Shown piece by piece: positions 8,289-15,982 of a DNA stretch of 31,249 nt (positions are counted from its first letter, which is position 1; every line of letters begins with the position of its first letter). The DNA is from Labilithrix sp. (lineage in GTDB: Bacteria > Myxococcota > Polyangia > Polyangiales > Polyangiaceae): assembly GCA_028287035.1 (NCBI GenBank), contig JAQBQL010000041.1, positions 1 through 31,249 of the forward strand, given 5' to 3'. The notes below the pieces were generated by a model, which was not told where the DNA came from, made no database searches, and was given only the letters and a program-made list of their open reading frames with translations. Made by a program: the position numbers and the translations under genes.

Positions 8289-9572
8289 TCAGGCGGCGGT
8301 CGATTTCGAGGCGCCGCCGGGATCGTGGGCGCTCGCCGCGGCGGCGCGGGCCCAGCGCGGCAGGAGCAGCGCGGGCAGGGCGCTCACGACGGCCGCGGCG
8401 AGGAACGCGACGAGCAGCCCGGCGTGGTCGGCGAGGGTGGCGCCGAGCAGCCCGCCGAGCCCGATGGCGACCGCGTTGGCGCTCGTGAGGATCGTGTAGT
8501 GGAGCCCCGCATCCCTCGGGCGGGTCGCGCTCATCAGCGCGGCGAAGAGGACCGTGGTGCCGAAGCCGCTGCCGAAGTGCTCGGCGGCGATGGCCATGGT
8601 CGTGAGCACGAGCGGCGCATGGAGGCGCTCGACCGCGACGAGCGGCAGGCACACGAGGGTCTGGACGATCACGGCGAGGTAGAGCGCCCGCCGCTCGCCG
8701 AGGCGGCGGTGCGCGACGCCGCCGAGGCCCGCCCCCAGGAAGGCGGCGGCGGTGCCGACGGTGACGACCGCGCTGCCGATGCGCTCCTTCGACCAGCCGA
8801 AGTCCTTCGCCATCGGCTTGAGGAGGCCGCTCATCATGTGGAGCCCGAGCTTGAAGGTCACTGCGATGGCGAGGACCGGAGCCGCCTCGGGCCGGATCAT
8901 CTCGCGCAGCAGCCGGCGCACCGACGCGGGGCGGCGCTCGGCAGGCGGGGCAGGGGAGGCGGGCGAGGTGCCCTCGACGTGGCCTTCGCGCGCGCCGACG
9001 AACGCGCCGACGCTGGCCGCGGCCACCACACCCGCGCACGCGAGGAGGGTGGTGCGCTCGCCGAGCGTACCGACCAGGAGGAGGAGCGCGGCGCCGCCCA
9101 CGAGCATCCCGAGGCGGTACCCCGCGACCTGCGCGGTGTTGCCGAGGCCACGTTCGGCGGGGAGCAGCACGCGCACCGCGAACGCATCGACGAAGACGTC
9201 CTGCGTCGAGGCGAAGAGAGCCGCGACCGCGGTGAGCGAAAACCACAGGATCGGCGCGCTGGCGAGCGGCGCGATCGCGAACGCGGCGACAGTGAGCGAC
9301 AGCCCCAGCTGGAGGACGAGGATGATCTGGCGCGTGCGCGCGCGGGCGGCCGGCGAGTCGGCGGTCTTCGCCCAGAGCACCTTCGCCTGCCACGGCAGCT
9401 GCAGCCAGAAGAGGCCGGCGATCGCCGCGTAGCTATAGCCCTGCTCGCGGAGCGCGACGGGGAGGTACTCGGTCGCGAACCCGAAGGGTATGCCCTGCGC
9501 CGTGTAGAGGAGGGAGAGCGCGACGACGATCGCGGTGCCGTTCCGCGGCGCGCGTGAGTCCCGGGGAGGCAT
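8289..9572 (-). CDS. Major facilitator superfamily transporter, AmpG-like
   Basis: Inner-membrane transporter with about 12 predicted helices. The start of the protein, LLYTAQGIPFGFATEYLPVALREQGYS, resembles the AmpG/PAT branch of the MFS (muropeptide or acetyl-CoA transporters); the segment LFASTQDVFVDAFAVRVL also fits that group, including the conserved Asp in helix 4. A charged loop (about residues 200-225) splits the two six-helix halves. The product is 427 residues from ATG 9572; a TTG at 9587 in frame is an alternative. The ABC cassette follows 35 nt after its stop on the same strand, so cotranscription is likely. The substrate is not determined; AmpG-like is a family statement only. 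Confidence 0.8.
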   Translation of the reverse strand: MPPRDSRAPRNGTAIVVALSLLYTAQGIPFGFATEYLPVALREQGYSYAAIAGLFWLQLPWQAKVLWAKTADSPAARARTRQIILVLQLGLSLTVAAFAIAPLASAPILWFSLTAVAALFASTQDVFVDAFAVRVLLPAERGLGNTAQVAGYRLGMLVGGAALLLLVGTLGERTTLLACAGVVAAASVGAFVGAREGHVEGTSPASPAPPAERRPASVRRLLREMIRPEAAPVLAIAVTFKLGLHMMSGLLKPMAKDFGWSKERIGSAVVTVGTAAAFLGAGLGGVAHRRLGERRALYLAVIVQTLVCLPLVAVERLHAPLVLTTMAIAAEHFGSGFGTTVLFAALMSATRPRDAGLHYTILTSANAVAIGLGGLLGATLADHAGLLVAFLAAAVVSALPALLLPRWARAAAASAHDPGGASKSTAA

Positions 9573-9596
9573 CGTCGCAGCGGCCAATCGCGCCCG

Positions 9597-9602
9597 ATCA
9601 TA
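9597..9602 (-). promoter_or_regulatory. Possible -10 box for the MFS-ABC cassette
   Basis: Read on the - strand this is TATGAT, five of six bases matching the sigma70 -10 consensus, 25 nt before the preferred ATG at 9572 and within the 80-nt divergent gap to the Delta-60 lipoprotein gene. No convincing -35 box is seen at the right distance, so this is only a candidate. Confidence 0.28.
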
Positions 9603-9652
9603 CCTCCCTGGGCGGATTCGCGGCGTCGGGGCCGCATGGTAGGCTCGCGGGC

Positions 9653-11257
9653 ATGAGGGGTTGGATCGTGCCGGCGCTGCTGGCGGGGGGAATCGTTGCG
9701 TGCGGCGCGTTCAGCGGAGACGAAGGGCCCTCGTCGAGCCCTCCAGGCGCCGAGCCGTCCGACGGCGGGGCGGACGTCGGTCTCGTCACGGGCGAACCGG
9801 CCGCAGATGGCGTGACGCTCGCCGCGGTGCCCGACACGCTGATGATCATCCAGGGCTCCTCGGCGAAGCTCGCCGTCACGATCACGCGCGGCAAGCAGCA
9901 GCGCGGACCCGTGGTGTTGAGAGTCACCGGGCTGCGCGACGGCATCACCGCCGCGGAGGTCACGATCACCGGCGACACGGGCGAGCTCGAGATCACGGCC
10001 CCCGCGGCGGCGGCGCAGGGTGCCGCGGTAGGCGTCATCGAGGCCGTCGCGAAGACCAGCAGCGGCGCCGACATGAAGGCGACGACGATGGTGAACGTCC
10101 TCGTCCGCGGCGAGCCCGGCTCGCTGGACCGCACGTTCGCAACCGACGGCGTCGCGGCAGACCTGTTCGGCCTGTTCTCGAGCGTGATGGTCGACGACGT
10201 CGTGCTCGGCCCCGACGAGAGCGTGTACGTCGTCGCTCACAACGATACGTTCGGCCTCGTCGCGCACCTCGGCAAGGACGGCAAGCCGGACACCACCTAC
10301 GGCGACGGCGGCGTGGCCCTCGTCCTGAACGCCCCGACGCGCGCGGTCGTTCAACCCGACGGCAAGCTCGTCGTCGTGGGCGCCTACGCTGGCAAGGGGT
10401 GGATCGGTCGCCTCACGGCGAACGGTCAGCCGGACGCGACGTTCGCCGGCAGCGTCTCGGCGGGAATGAATGCTCCCGGAACCGCCGGGCTGAACGGTAC
10501 GAACGTGGCCCTCACGGGCGTCGTGCTCCGCGCGGACGGCCACATCCTCGCGCCTTTCTCCAACGATGATGGCGGCAGTTATCGGAAGGCGGGCATCCTC
10601 CACTTCCAGCCTGACGGCACCTTCGCGACGGGCTTCGGCCTTGGCGGATCCGCACGCTTCGTCATCGCGTACCCGTTCGCGATTCTCCTCCGGACCTCGG
10701 GGCCTTCCAAGGGCACGGTGACGACGCTCTCGAGCGGCTCCGGCGCGCTGCCCACGGGCGGCGTGAACTTCGACCAGCGCAGCAGCGACACGGCGACGAG
10801 CGACCCACTGGTCGTCCCGAACCCCAAGAATCTCGGCGGCCTCGACTTCTTCGGCGGACAGGACACGCAGGGCCTCGTCGAGCTCTCCGACGGCTCCGTC
10901 GTCACTCCTACTTCCGACCAATCGCGCTTCTCTCTCATGAAGCTCGACCCGACCGGCAACCGCGCGACGAGCTTCGGCACCGGCGGCGTCGCAGGTCCGT
11001 ACCCGGGCTCACGCCCGAACGGGATCGCCCTCCAGAAGGACGGAAGCTTCATCGTTTCCGCCGCGAACGCTCTCTACCGCATGGACGCAGCGGGGGTGGC
11101 CGACGCGGCGTTCGGACCGAGCCACGACGGCCAGGTCCCGGCCGCCTCGACCGACAGCTACCGGCGCGTCGTGCTGCAGAAGAGCGGCCGCATCATCGCC
11201 GGCGTCATCCACATCGGCCCCCCGTACAGCACGCGCGTTGCGGCCTTCTGGCCCTGA
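9653..11257 (+). CDS. Delta-60 repeat (DUF5122-like) beta-propeller lipoprotein
   Basis: Function unknown. From ATG 9653 the 534-residue product has a lipoprotein signal ending IVAC (Cys17), a Ser/Pro/Gly-rich linker, an Ig-like domain (about 50-150), then Delta-60 type repeats: LDRTFATDGVAADLF, a LGPDESVYVVAHND element, PDTTYGDGGVALVL, VVQPDGKLVVVGAYAGKGWIGRL, PDATFAG and later LDPTGNRATSFGTGGVAGPY. Such repeats form beta-propeller-like folds and are frequent in myxobacterial secretomes. A TTG/ATG-type extension upstream to 9554 lacks a signal sequence and would overlap the MFS start, so it is rejected. It is divergent from the MFS gene and ends in a hairpin. Confidence 0.85.
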   Translation: MRGWIVPALLAGGIVACGAFSGDEGPSSSPPGAEPSDGGADVGLVTGEPAADGVTLAAVPDTLMIIQGSSAKLAVTITRGKQQRGPVVLRVTGLRDGITAAEVTITGDTGELEITAPAAAAQGAAVGVIEAVAKTSSGADMKATTMVNVLVRGEPGSLDRTFATDGVAADLFGLFSSVMVDDVVLGPDESVYVVAHNDTFGLVAHLGKDGKPDTTYGDGGVALVLNAPTRAVVQPDGKLVVVGAYAGKGWIGRLTANGQPDATFAGSVSAGMNAPGTAGLNGTNVALTGVVLRADGHILAPFSNDDGGSYRKAGILHFQPDGTFATGFGLGGSARFVIAYPFAILLRTSGPSKGTVTTLSSGSGALPTGGVNFDQRSSDTATSDPLVVPNPKNLGGLDFFGGQDTQGLVELSDGSVVTPTSDQSRFSLMKLDPTGNRATSFGTGGVAGPYPGSRPNGIALQKDGSFIVSAANALYRMDAAGVADAAFGPSHDGQVPAASTDSYRRVVLQKSGRIIAGVIHIGPPYSTRVAAFWP

Positions 11258-11271
11258 AATCAGAAGGCTTT
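11243..11271 (+). terminator. Hairpin at the end of the Delta-60 lipoprotein gene
   Basis: Perfect 8-bp stem GCCTTCTG (11243-11250) and CAGAAGGC (11261-11268) with a 10-nt loop containing the stop codon, followed by TTT. It fits a weak intrinsic terminator overlapping the 3' end of the gene and separates it from the hydrolase gene. Confidence 0.55.
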
Positions 11272-11291
11272 CGCCGCGTCCCGAACGCCAC

Positions 11292-11297
11292 TATAAG
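11292..11297 (+). promoter_or_regulatory. Possible -10 box of the alpha/beta hydrolase gene
   Basis: TATAAG lies 10 nt before the ATG at 11308. A weak TTTCGC is 17 bp upstream (11269-11274). If used, the transcript would have a very short leader. No Shine-Dalgarno sequence precedes the ATG, which agrees with this. Candidate only. Confidence 0.35.
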
Positions 11298-11307
11298 CGA
11301 ACGCTCG

Positions 11308-12072
11308 ATGACGGCCGCGGGACAGGTCACCAGCGCATCCCGCTCCGGGCAGCCGGCGCTCGTCTTCCTTCACGGGTTCGCGCTCGACGCCCGCATGTGG
11401 CGGCCGCAGGTCGAGGAGTTCAAGGCCGACCACCGCGTCGTCACCCTCGATCTCCCGGGCTTCGGCGCGCAGGCGCGTGACCTCGGGGAGGTCGACCCCG
11501 CGTCGGGCGTCCTCCGCGCGCTCGACGTCGCGAAGATCGACGCCGCGCATCTCGTCGCCAACTCCTTCGGCGCGGCGGTCGCGGCCGACTTCGCGCTGCA
11601 GCATCGCGATCGCGTCCGCTCGCTCACGCTGGTCGGCCCGCTCCTCCTCGGCCGGCGCACGGGCATCGAGTCGTGGTCGCGCTGCGTCGCGCTCGCGAGC
11701 GAGGGCGACAAGGCGACGGCCAACGAGATCTGGCTCGACGACCCGCTCTTCGCGGGCGTTCGCGACGACGAGGAGCTCTTCGAGGAGCTGCGCAGCATCG
11801 TCCTCGACTACGGCTGCGGCCACTGGACGGGCCGGATCGGCTCCCGCTGGAGCGATCCCGACCCGCTCCCCAACCTGCGCACGCTCGACGTGCCCGCGCT
11901 CGTCGTCTCCGGCGAGCGTGACATCGCGAGCTTCACGACGATGGCCGATGCCTACGCGCGGACCCTCCCGCGCGCGCGGCGCGAGGTGATCGCCGGCGCC
12001 GGTCATCTGGCGAGCTTCGAGCGTCCGCGCGAGTTCAACGCGCTTTTGCGGGAATTTCTCGCGAGCGCGTGA
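11308..12072 (+). CDS. Alpha/beta hydrolase fold protein
   Basis: Probable cytoplasmic esterase/lipase-type or C-C hydrolase of unknown substrate, 254 residues. It has no signal peptide. Visible landmarks: oxyanion-hole HGF (22-24) in LVFLHGFALDARMW, the DLPGFG loop (48-53), nucleophile elbow AHLVANSFGAAVA with Ser86, acid Asp205 in VVSGERDIASF, and His233 in IAGAGHLASFERP. The elbow reads A-N-S-F-G rather than the common G-x-S-x-G, which is tolerated in the fold. It is the last gene of the block inserted in the S10 operon and the rplV leader follows it. Confidence 0.88.
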   Translation: MTAAGQVTSASRSGQPALVFLHGFALDARMWRPQVEEFKADHRVVTLDLPGFGAQARDLGEVDPASGVLRALDVAKIDAAHLVANSFGAAVAADFALQHRDRVRSLTLVGPLLLGRRTGIESWSRCVALASEGDKATANEIWLDDPLFAGVRDDEELFEELRSIVLDYGCGHWTGRIGSRWSDPDPLPNLRTLDVPALVVSGERDIASFTTMADAYARTLPRARREVIAGAGHLASFERPREFNALLREFLASA

Positions 12073-12114
12073 CCGGGCGAACCGCGCGCGCGACCTTCCG
12101 CGCGACAAAAGCGC

Positions 12115-12142
12115 TTGCGCGGCGATGAAATGTGCGTAAAGT
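12115..12142 (+). promoter_or_regulatory. Candidate sigma70 promoter for the rplV-rpsK segment
   Basis: TTGCGC (12115-12120) and TAAAGT (12137-12142) are separated by 16 bp, in a locally AT-richer patch of a GC-rich gap. It lies about 170 nt before rplV. Since the 9.7 kb block upstream contains opposing genes, the 21-gene ribosomal segment needs its own promoter near here. Both boxes match only partly. Confidence 0.45.
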
Positions 12143-12311
12143 ACGCGCTCCTTATCCCCCGGAAGGGTGATGAGGGTTCACGGTTCAGGGTTCCGAACCG
12201 CCGTAACGGCCCACTGCAGTAAGGCAGTCGGTACGACGGGGTTCAGAAACAGCCGGCAACGTTCGCCTGTCACTCACGGGCGGCTGCGTCGGCGGAAAGT
12301 CCGCCAAGTCC
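12143..12311 (+). promoter_or_regulatory. Structured 5' leader upstream of rplV
   Basis: No credible gene is seen in this 169-nt stretch. It holds several short hairpins in series: GGTTC-c-GAACC or the wider CGGTTC/GAACCG (12181-12200), ACTGC-agtaag-GCAGT (12213-12228), CGCCTGT-cactc-ACGGGCG (12265-12282, one G-T pair) and GGCGGA-aag-TCCGCC (12291-12305). The last one ends 6 nt before the rplV ATG. Ribosomal protein operons are often controlled by a product binding its own leader, so this is a plausible autoregulatory leader. It matches no leader family I can name. Confidence 0.4.
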
Positions 12312-12656
12312 ATGGTCTCGAAGGCGATCGCCCGCTTCGCGCGCATCAGTCCGCGCAAAGCCCGAATGATTGTGAACCTCGTCCGCGGCCGTCAGGCCGG
12401 GGAAGCTCTGCAGCTCCTGCAGTTCACCATGAAGGCGGGCGCGCCCGTCGTCTCCAAGCTCATCGAGAGCGCCGTCGCCAATGCGCGCACGACGAGCCCG
12501 GGCACGGACCTCGACTCGCTGTTCGTCGAGACGGCCTTCGTCGACAAGGCCCCGAACAAGCACATGCGCCGGTGGCGCCCGCGGGCCATGGGCCGCGCGA
12601 CCCAGATTCAAAAGGGCATGAGCCACATCACCATCCACCTCGGCACGCGCGAGTAA
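12312..12656 (+). CDS. rplV: 50S ribosomal protein L22
   Basis: L22 contacts all 23S rRNA domains and its loop lines the exit tunnel. The 114-residue product has the classic start [22 protein letters not shown], the [10 protein letters not shown] segment and the end [22 protein letters not shown] containing the tunnel hairpin. It is the first gene of the second ribosomal segment, separated from rpsS by 9.7 kb. The ATG has no visible Shine-Dalgarno; a GGCGGA/TCCGCC hairpin occupies 12291-12305 instead. The frame is open upstream to 12207 but offers no ATG or GTG. rpsC begins 10 nt after its stop. Confidence 0.97.
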   Translation: MVSKAIARFARISPRKARMIVNLVRGRQAGEALQLLQFTMKAGAPVVSKLIESAVANARTTSPGTDLDSLFVETAFVDKAPNKHMRRWRPRAMGRATQIQKGMSHITIHLGTRE

Positions 12657-12666
12657 CGGAAGACAC

Positions 12667-13368
12667 ATGGGTCAGAAAGTTCATCCGTACGGATTCCGCC
12701 TCGGCATCATCAAGACGTGGAACTCGAAGTGGTTCGAGGACAAGAACTACGCGAAGTGGCTTCACGAGGACATGCGCATCAAGCGCGCCGTGAAGGAGTA
12801 CCTGATGAACGCGAACATCGCGTCCATCGAGGTCGAGCGCGCCGCGAACAAGGCGAAGGTCATCGTCTTCACCGCGCGCCCCGGCATGGTCATCGGCAAG
12901 GGCGGTAAGGGGATCGAGATCCTCAAGATCGGCAACCTGAAGACCGCCGCCAAGGGCGAGACGAAGTTCGCCGGCGTCCAGTCGTTCACCGACAACGAAG
13001 TCTTCATCGACGTGCAGGAGATCCGCAAGGCGGAGACCTCCGCGCAGCTCGTCGCCGAGAACGTCGCGATGCAGCTCGAGCGCCGCGTGGCCTTCCGCCG
13101 CGCGATGAAGAAGGCCCTCTCGACCGCCATGAAGTTCGGCGCCAAGGGCATCCGTATCCGCTGCTCCGGCCGCCTCGGTGGCAGCGAGATGAGCCGCGTC
13201 GAGACGTACCGCGAAGGTCGCGTCCCCCTTCACACGCTGCGCGCGGACATCGAGTTCGGCCAGCACGAGGCCCGTACGAAGTACGGAATCATCGGCGTCA
13301 AGTGCTGGGTCTTCAAGGGTGAGGTCCTCCCCCGCCGCACGCGCCGCCCGCAGCTCGCCGGAGCCTGA
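12667..13368 (+). CDS. rpsC: 30S ribosomal protein S3
   Basis: S3 sits at the mRNA entry site of the 30S subunit. The 233-residue product starts [20 protein letters not shown]. It has the KH type II domain with the GxxG-type loop in [14 protein letters not shown] (about residues 73-86), and the C-terminal [20 protein letters not shown] region and [19 protein letters not shown]. Length is normal. The end ([16 protein letters not shown]) is short and basic. It lies 10 nt after rplV and 12 nt before rplP. Confidence 0.98.
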   Translation: MGQKVHPYGFRLGIIKTWNSKWFEDKNYAKWLHEDMRIKRAVKEYLMNANIASIEVERAANKAKVIVFTARPGMVIGKGGKGIEILKIGNLKTAAKGETKFAGVQSFTDNEVFIDVQEIRKAETSAQLVAENVAMQLERRVAFRRAMKKALSTAMKFGAKGIRIRCSGRLGGSEMSRVETYREGRVPLHTLRADIEFGQHEARTKYGIIGVKCWVFKGEVLPRRTRRPQLAGA

Positions 13369-13380
13369 GAGGTCTAAGTC

Positions 13381-13836
13381 ATGAGCCAGATGAGCCCCAA
13401 GCGGACCAAGTTCCGCAAGATGCAGAAGGGAAACAACAAGGGGACCGCGTACCGCGGCTCTGACGTTTCCTTCGGCGACTTTGCCATGCAGGCCGTCGAG
13501 CCCGGCCGCCTCACGGCGCGCCAGATCGAAGCCGCGCGTATGGCGATCACCCGCCACGTGAAGCGCGCCGGAAAACTCTGGATCCGGATCTTCCCGCACC
13601 GCCCCGTCACGAAGAAGCCCCTCGAAGTTCGAATGGGCGGAGGCAAGGGCTCGGTCGAGGAGTGGGCGGCCGACATCCTTCCGGGCCGCGTCATGTACGA
13701 GATCGCAGGAATCGACGAGAAGACGGCGCGTGAGGCGTTCCGTCTCGCGGGCCACAAGATCCCCGTCGGCTACAAGTTCCTCGTTCGCGGCATCATCGAG
13801 CAGAAGGTCGTCGCGACCGTAAAGGACAAGGCCTGA
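13381..13836 (+). CDS. rplP: 50S ribosomal protein L16
   Basis: L16 binds the A-site region of the 50S subunit. The 151-residue product shows [16 protein letters not shown], the [29 protein letters not shown] block, [15 protein letters not shown] and [20 protein letters not shown]. It is about 14 residues longer than the usual 136-140; the extra residues are at the C-terminus ([16 protein letters not shown]). rpmC starts 2 nt after the stop, so coupling is likely. Confidence 0.97.
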   Translation: MSQMSPKRTKFRKMQKGNNKGTAYRGSDVSFGDFAMQAVEPGRLTARQIEAARMAITRHVKRAGKLWIRIFPHRPVTKKPLEVRMGGGKGSVEEWAADILPGRVMYEIAGIDEKTAREAFRLAGHKIPVGYKFLVRGIIEQKVVATVKDKA

Positions 13837-13838
13837 TC

Positions 13839-14093
13839 ATGAAGGCGAAAGATCTCCGTGAGCGCAGTGAGGCGGACCTGAAGGAGCTCGAGACGAGCCT
13901 CGCGAAGGACGCCTTCCAGGCGCGCTTCAAGAACTTCACGAACCGGCTCGACGACACGAGCACCATCAAGAAGGCGCGCCGCGATGTCGCTCGCGTCAAG
14001 ACGCTCCTCCGCCAGGCGGAGCTGACCGCGGCAAGCGCGTCCAGCGCGTCCAGCGCCGCGATCGCGGCAACCCCCAAGGCCGAGGCGAAGTAA
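13839..14093 (+). CDS. rpmC: 50S ribosomal protein L29, C-terminally extended
   Basis: L29 lies next to L23 at the exit tunnel. The first 62 residues form the normal two-helix hairpin ([17 protein letters not shown], then [27 protein letters not shown]). A roughly 20-residue Ala/Ser/Lys tail ([20 protein letters not shown]) follows, making it 84 residues against the usual 60-70. It sits between rplP (2 nt gap) and rpsQ (3 nt gap), as expected in the S10 operon. Confidence 0.95.
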   Translation: MKAKDLRERSEADLKELETSLAKDAFQARFKNFTNRLDDTSTIKKARRDVARVKTLLRQAELTAASASSASSAAIAATPKAEAK

Positions 14094-14096
14094 GTC

Positions 14097-14387
14097 ATGT
14101 CCACTGCTGCAACGAACGAAGCGCACGAAGCGCACGGCTTCCGCCGCAAGATGGTCGGCAAGGTCGTCAAGGACAAGATGGACAAGACCGTCGTCGTCGA
14201 GTGCGTCAACGCTCGCCGCGACGCGCTCTACGGCAAGTACGTGCGCAGCCGCACCCGCTACAAGGCGCACGACGAGACCAACCAGTTCAAGGTTGGCGAC
14301 CAGGTCGAAATCCAGGAACACCGTCCGATCTCGCGCGACAAGCGCTTCATCGTGGTGCGCCTCGTCAAGAAGTTCGTGGAGGAGTAA
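14097..14387 (+). CDS. rpsQ: 30S ribosomal protein S17
   Basis: S17 is a primary 16S rRNA binding OB-fold protein. The 96-residue product carries [19 protein letters not shown], the [13 protein letters not shown] loop and [19 protein letters not shown]. It has a short N-terminal lead ([13 protein letters not shown]) beyond the family core. It starts 3 nt after rpmC. A 4-nt gap leads to rplN. Confidence 0.97.
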   Translation: MSTAATNEAHEAHGFRRKMVGKVVKDKMDKTVVVECVNARRDALYGKYVRSRTRYKAHDETNQFKVGDQVEIQEHRPISRDKRFIVVRLVKKFVEE

Positions 14388-14391
14388 GCCG

Positions 14392-14760
14392 ATGATCCAG
14401 ATGAGCACCAACCTGGAAGTCGCCGACAACTCCGGCGCGCGACGTGTCCAGTGCATCAAGGTGATCGGCGGCTCGCGCCGTCGTTACGCCCGCCTCGGCG
14501 ATGTCATCATCGTCGCGATCAAGGAAGCCGGCGCCGGCGCCAAGGTCAAGAAGGGCGACACCGCGAAGGCCGTGGTCGTTCGCGTCAAGGACGACACGTC
14601 CCGCCAGGACGGCAGCTCGATCCGCTTCGACGAGAACAGCGCTGTCCTCATCAACGCCCAGCTCGAGCCGATCGGCACCCGCATCTTCGGACCGGTCGCT
14701 CGCGAGCTCCGCGGCAAGAAGTTCATGAAGATCATCTCGCTCGCGCCGGAGGTCCTCTGA
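14392..14760 (+). CDS. rplN: 50S ribosomal protein L14
   Basis: L14 forms an intersubunit bridge. The ATG at 14392 gives exactly 122 residues, the family standard, starting [20 protein letters not shown] and ending with [19 protein letters not shown]. An earlier in-frame ATG at 14293 lies inside rpsQ and is rejected. GGAG precedes the start. The TGA stop shares its last base with the ATG of rplX (TGATG, 14758-14762). Confidence 0.98.
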   Translation: MIQMSTNLEVADNSGARRVQCIKVIGGSRRRYARLGDVIIVAIKEAGAGAKVKKGDTAKAVVVRVKDDTSRQDGSSIRFDENSAVLINAQLEPIGTRIFGPVARELRGKKFMKIISLAPEVL

Positions 14761-15098
14761 TGGCCACCCAGCGACTGCAGAAGGGCGACACCGTCGTCGT
14801 CATCTCCGGCAAGGACAAGGGCAAGACCGGCAAGGTCATGCGTCTCTTCAAGGATGACGACAAGGTCATCGTCGAGGGCGTGAACCTCGTCAAGCGCCAC
14901 ACGAAGCCGAACCAGCGCATGCAGCAGGGCGGCATCCTCGAGCGCGAGCAGCCGATGCACGCGTGCAAGGTGATGCCGGTCGACCCGAAGACGGGCAAGG
15001 GCACGCGCATCACGACGAAGACCGACGACAAGGGCGTGAAGGTCCGCGTCGCCAAGAGCGGAGACGAGATCCCGTCGCCCCGCAAGGCAGCAGGTTGA
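14760..15098 (+). CDS. rplX: 50S ribosomal protein L24
   Basis: L24 is an assembly-initiating KOW-domain protein. The 112-residue product starts [22 protein letters not shown], the KOW motif being GDTVVVISGKDKGKTGKVM at about residues 9-27, followed by VEGVNLVKRHTKPNQRMQQG and the IHACKV-like segment MHACKVMPVDPKTGKGTRI. The ATG overlaps the rplN stop by one base, giving tight coupling. Length is slightly above the usual 103-108. Confidence 0.96.
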   Translation: MATQRLQKGDTVVVISGKDKGKTGKVMRLFKDDDKVIVEGVNLVKRHTKPNQRMQQGGILEREQPMHACKVMPVDPKTGKGTRITTKTDDKGVKVRVAKSGDEIPSPRKAAG

Positions 15099-15101
15099 GC
15101 C

Positions 15102-15764
15102 ATGGCTGACGAGAAGACCGAGAAGAAGGACAAGAAGCCTCGCGAGGGCAAGAAGGGCGGCCGCGATGGCGGTGGCCAGGCGCGCGAGAGGGCAGCTGTC
15201 GTCTCCAAGGCAGCCGCTGTCGCCCCGCGCTTCATCGCGAAGTACCGGGACGTCGTCGTCCCCGCGCTCAACAAGCAGTTCGGGTACACCAACCCGATGC
15301 AGGTTCCGCGGATCGAGAAGGTCGTCATCAACATGGGCCTCGGCGCCGCGGTGACGAACCCGAAGATCATCGACACCGCCGTCGAGGAGCTCCGCGCGAT
15401 CACCGGCCAGAAGCCGGTCGTCACGCGCTCCAAGAAGGCGATCGCGAGCTTCAAGCTCCGCGCGGGCCTTCCCATCGGCGCGATGGTGACGCTCCGCTCC
15501 GCCAAGATGTGGGAGTTCCTCGACCGCTTCATGACGCTTGCGCTCCCGCGCATGCGTGACTTCCGCGGCGTCTCCCGCAAGGCCTTCGACGGCCAGGGCA
15601 ACTACACGCTCGGTCTCAAGGAGCAGATCATCTTTCCCGAGATCGACTACGACCGTATCGACGTGATCAAGGGGCTCAATGTCTCCGTGGTCACCTCCGC
15701 GAAAACCGACGAGGAGGGGCGCGCGCTCCTCCAGCACCTGGGCATGCCCTTCCGGGCGACCTGA
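15102..15764 (+). CDS. rplE: 50S ribosomal protein L5 with basic N-terminal extension
   Basis: L5 binds 5S rRNA and makes a bridge to S13. The core, from about residue 43 ([19 protein letters not shown]), shows [18 protein letters not shown], the [21 protein letters not shown] block and the end [19 protein letters not shown]. About 40 residues rich in Lys, Arg, Glu and Gly precede the core, so the protein has 220 residues against about 180. The ATG at 15102 sits 3 nt after rplX; no start nearer the core is better placed, so the extension appears real. Confidence 0.95.
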   Translation: MADEKTEKKDKKPREGKKGGRDGGGQARERAAVVSKAAAVAPRFIAKYRDVVVPALNKQFGYTNPMQVPRIEKVVINMGLGAAVTNPKIIDTAVEELRAITGQKPVVTRSKKAIASFKLRAGLPIGAMVTLRSAKMWEFLDRFMTLALPRMRDFRGVSRKAFDGQGNYTLGLKEQIIFPEIDYDRIDVIKGLNVSVVTSAKTDEEGRALLQHLGMPFRAT

Positions 15765-15792
15765 GACCCGGAAGAAGGAAGAAGGAAGAACG

Positions 15793-15978
15793 ATGGCCCG
15801 TGCCAGTCAGTTTGCGAAGCTCAATCGAGCGCCCAAGTTCGCGGTTCGCCACGTCAATCGCTGCAAGGTCTGCGGCCGCGGTCGCGCGTACTACCGCAAG
15901 TTCGAGCTATGCCGCATTTGTCTGCGGCTCTACTCCCTCCGCGGCGAAATCCCCGGCGTGATCAAGGCGAGCTGGTGA
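15793..15978 (+). CDS. rpsN: 30S ribosomal protein S14, zinc-binding (type Z)
   Basis: S14 completes the 30S head near S3 and S10. The 61-residue product is the short zinc form. Cys24 and Cys27 ([15 protein letters not shown]) and Cys40 and Cys43 ([17 protein letters not shown]) make the C4 zinc site, and the end is KASW. The start follows a purine-rich AAGGAAGAAGGAAGAACG, a strong ribosome binding site made of a repeated GAAGGAA. It lies between rplE and rpsH as in the usual spc operon. Confidence 0.97.
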   Translation: MARASQFAKLNRAPKFAVRHVNRCKVCGRGRAYYRKFELCRICLRLYSLRGEIPGVIKASW

Positions 15979-15982
15979 TCCC

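Noticed and set aside
9554..9652. N-terminal extension of the Delta-60 lipoprotein from 9554
   Set aside because: It would bury the lipoprotein signal and overlap the divergent MFS start.
12082..12104. CGCGCG-rich hairpin after the hydrolase gene as a terminator
   Set aside because: Simple CG alternation is common here and no T tract follows, so it is not supported as a terminator.
12176..12230. GGTTC-rich inverted repeats before rplV that look somewhat like a tRNA T-arm
   Set aside because: No acceptor stem, anticodon arm or CCA end can be placed, and the other hairpins do not fit a cloverleaf. It was kept as leader structure only.
2564..12311. Genomic island or prophage in the interrupting block
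   Set aside because: No integrase, transposase, tRNA site, terminal repeats or phage gene is seen, and base composition looks like the surroundings.
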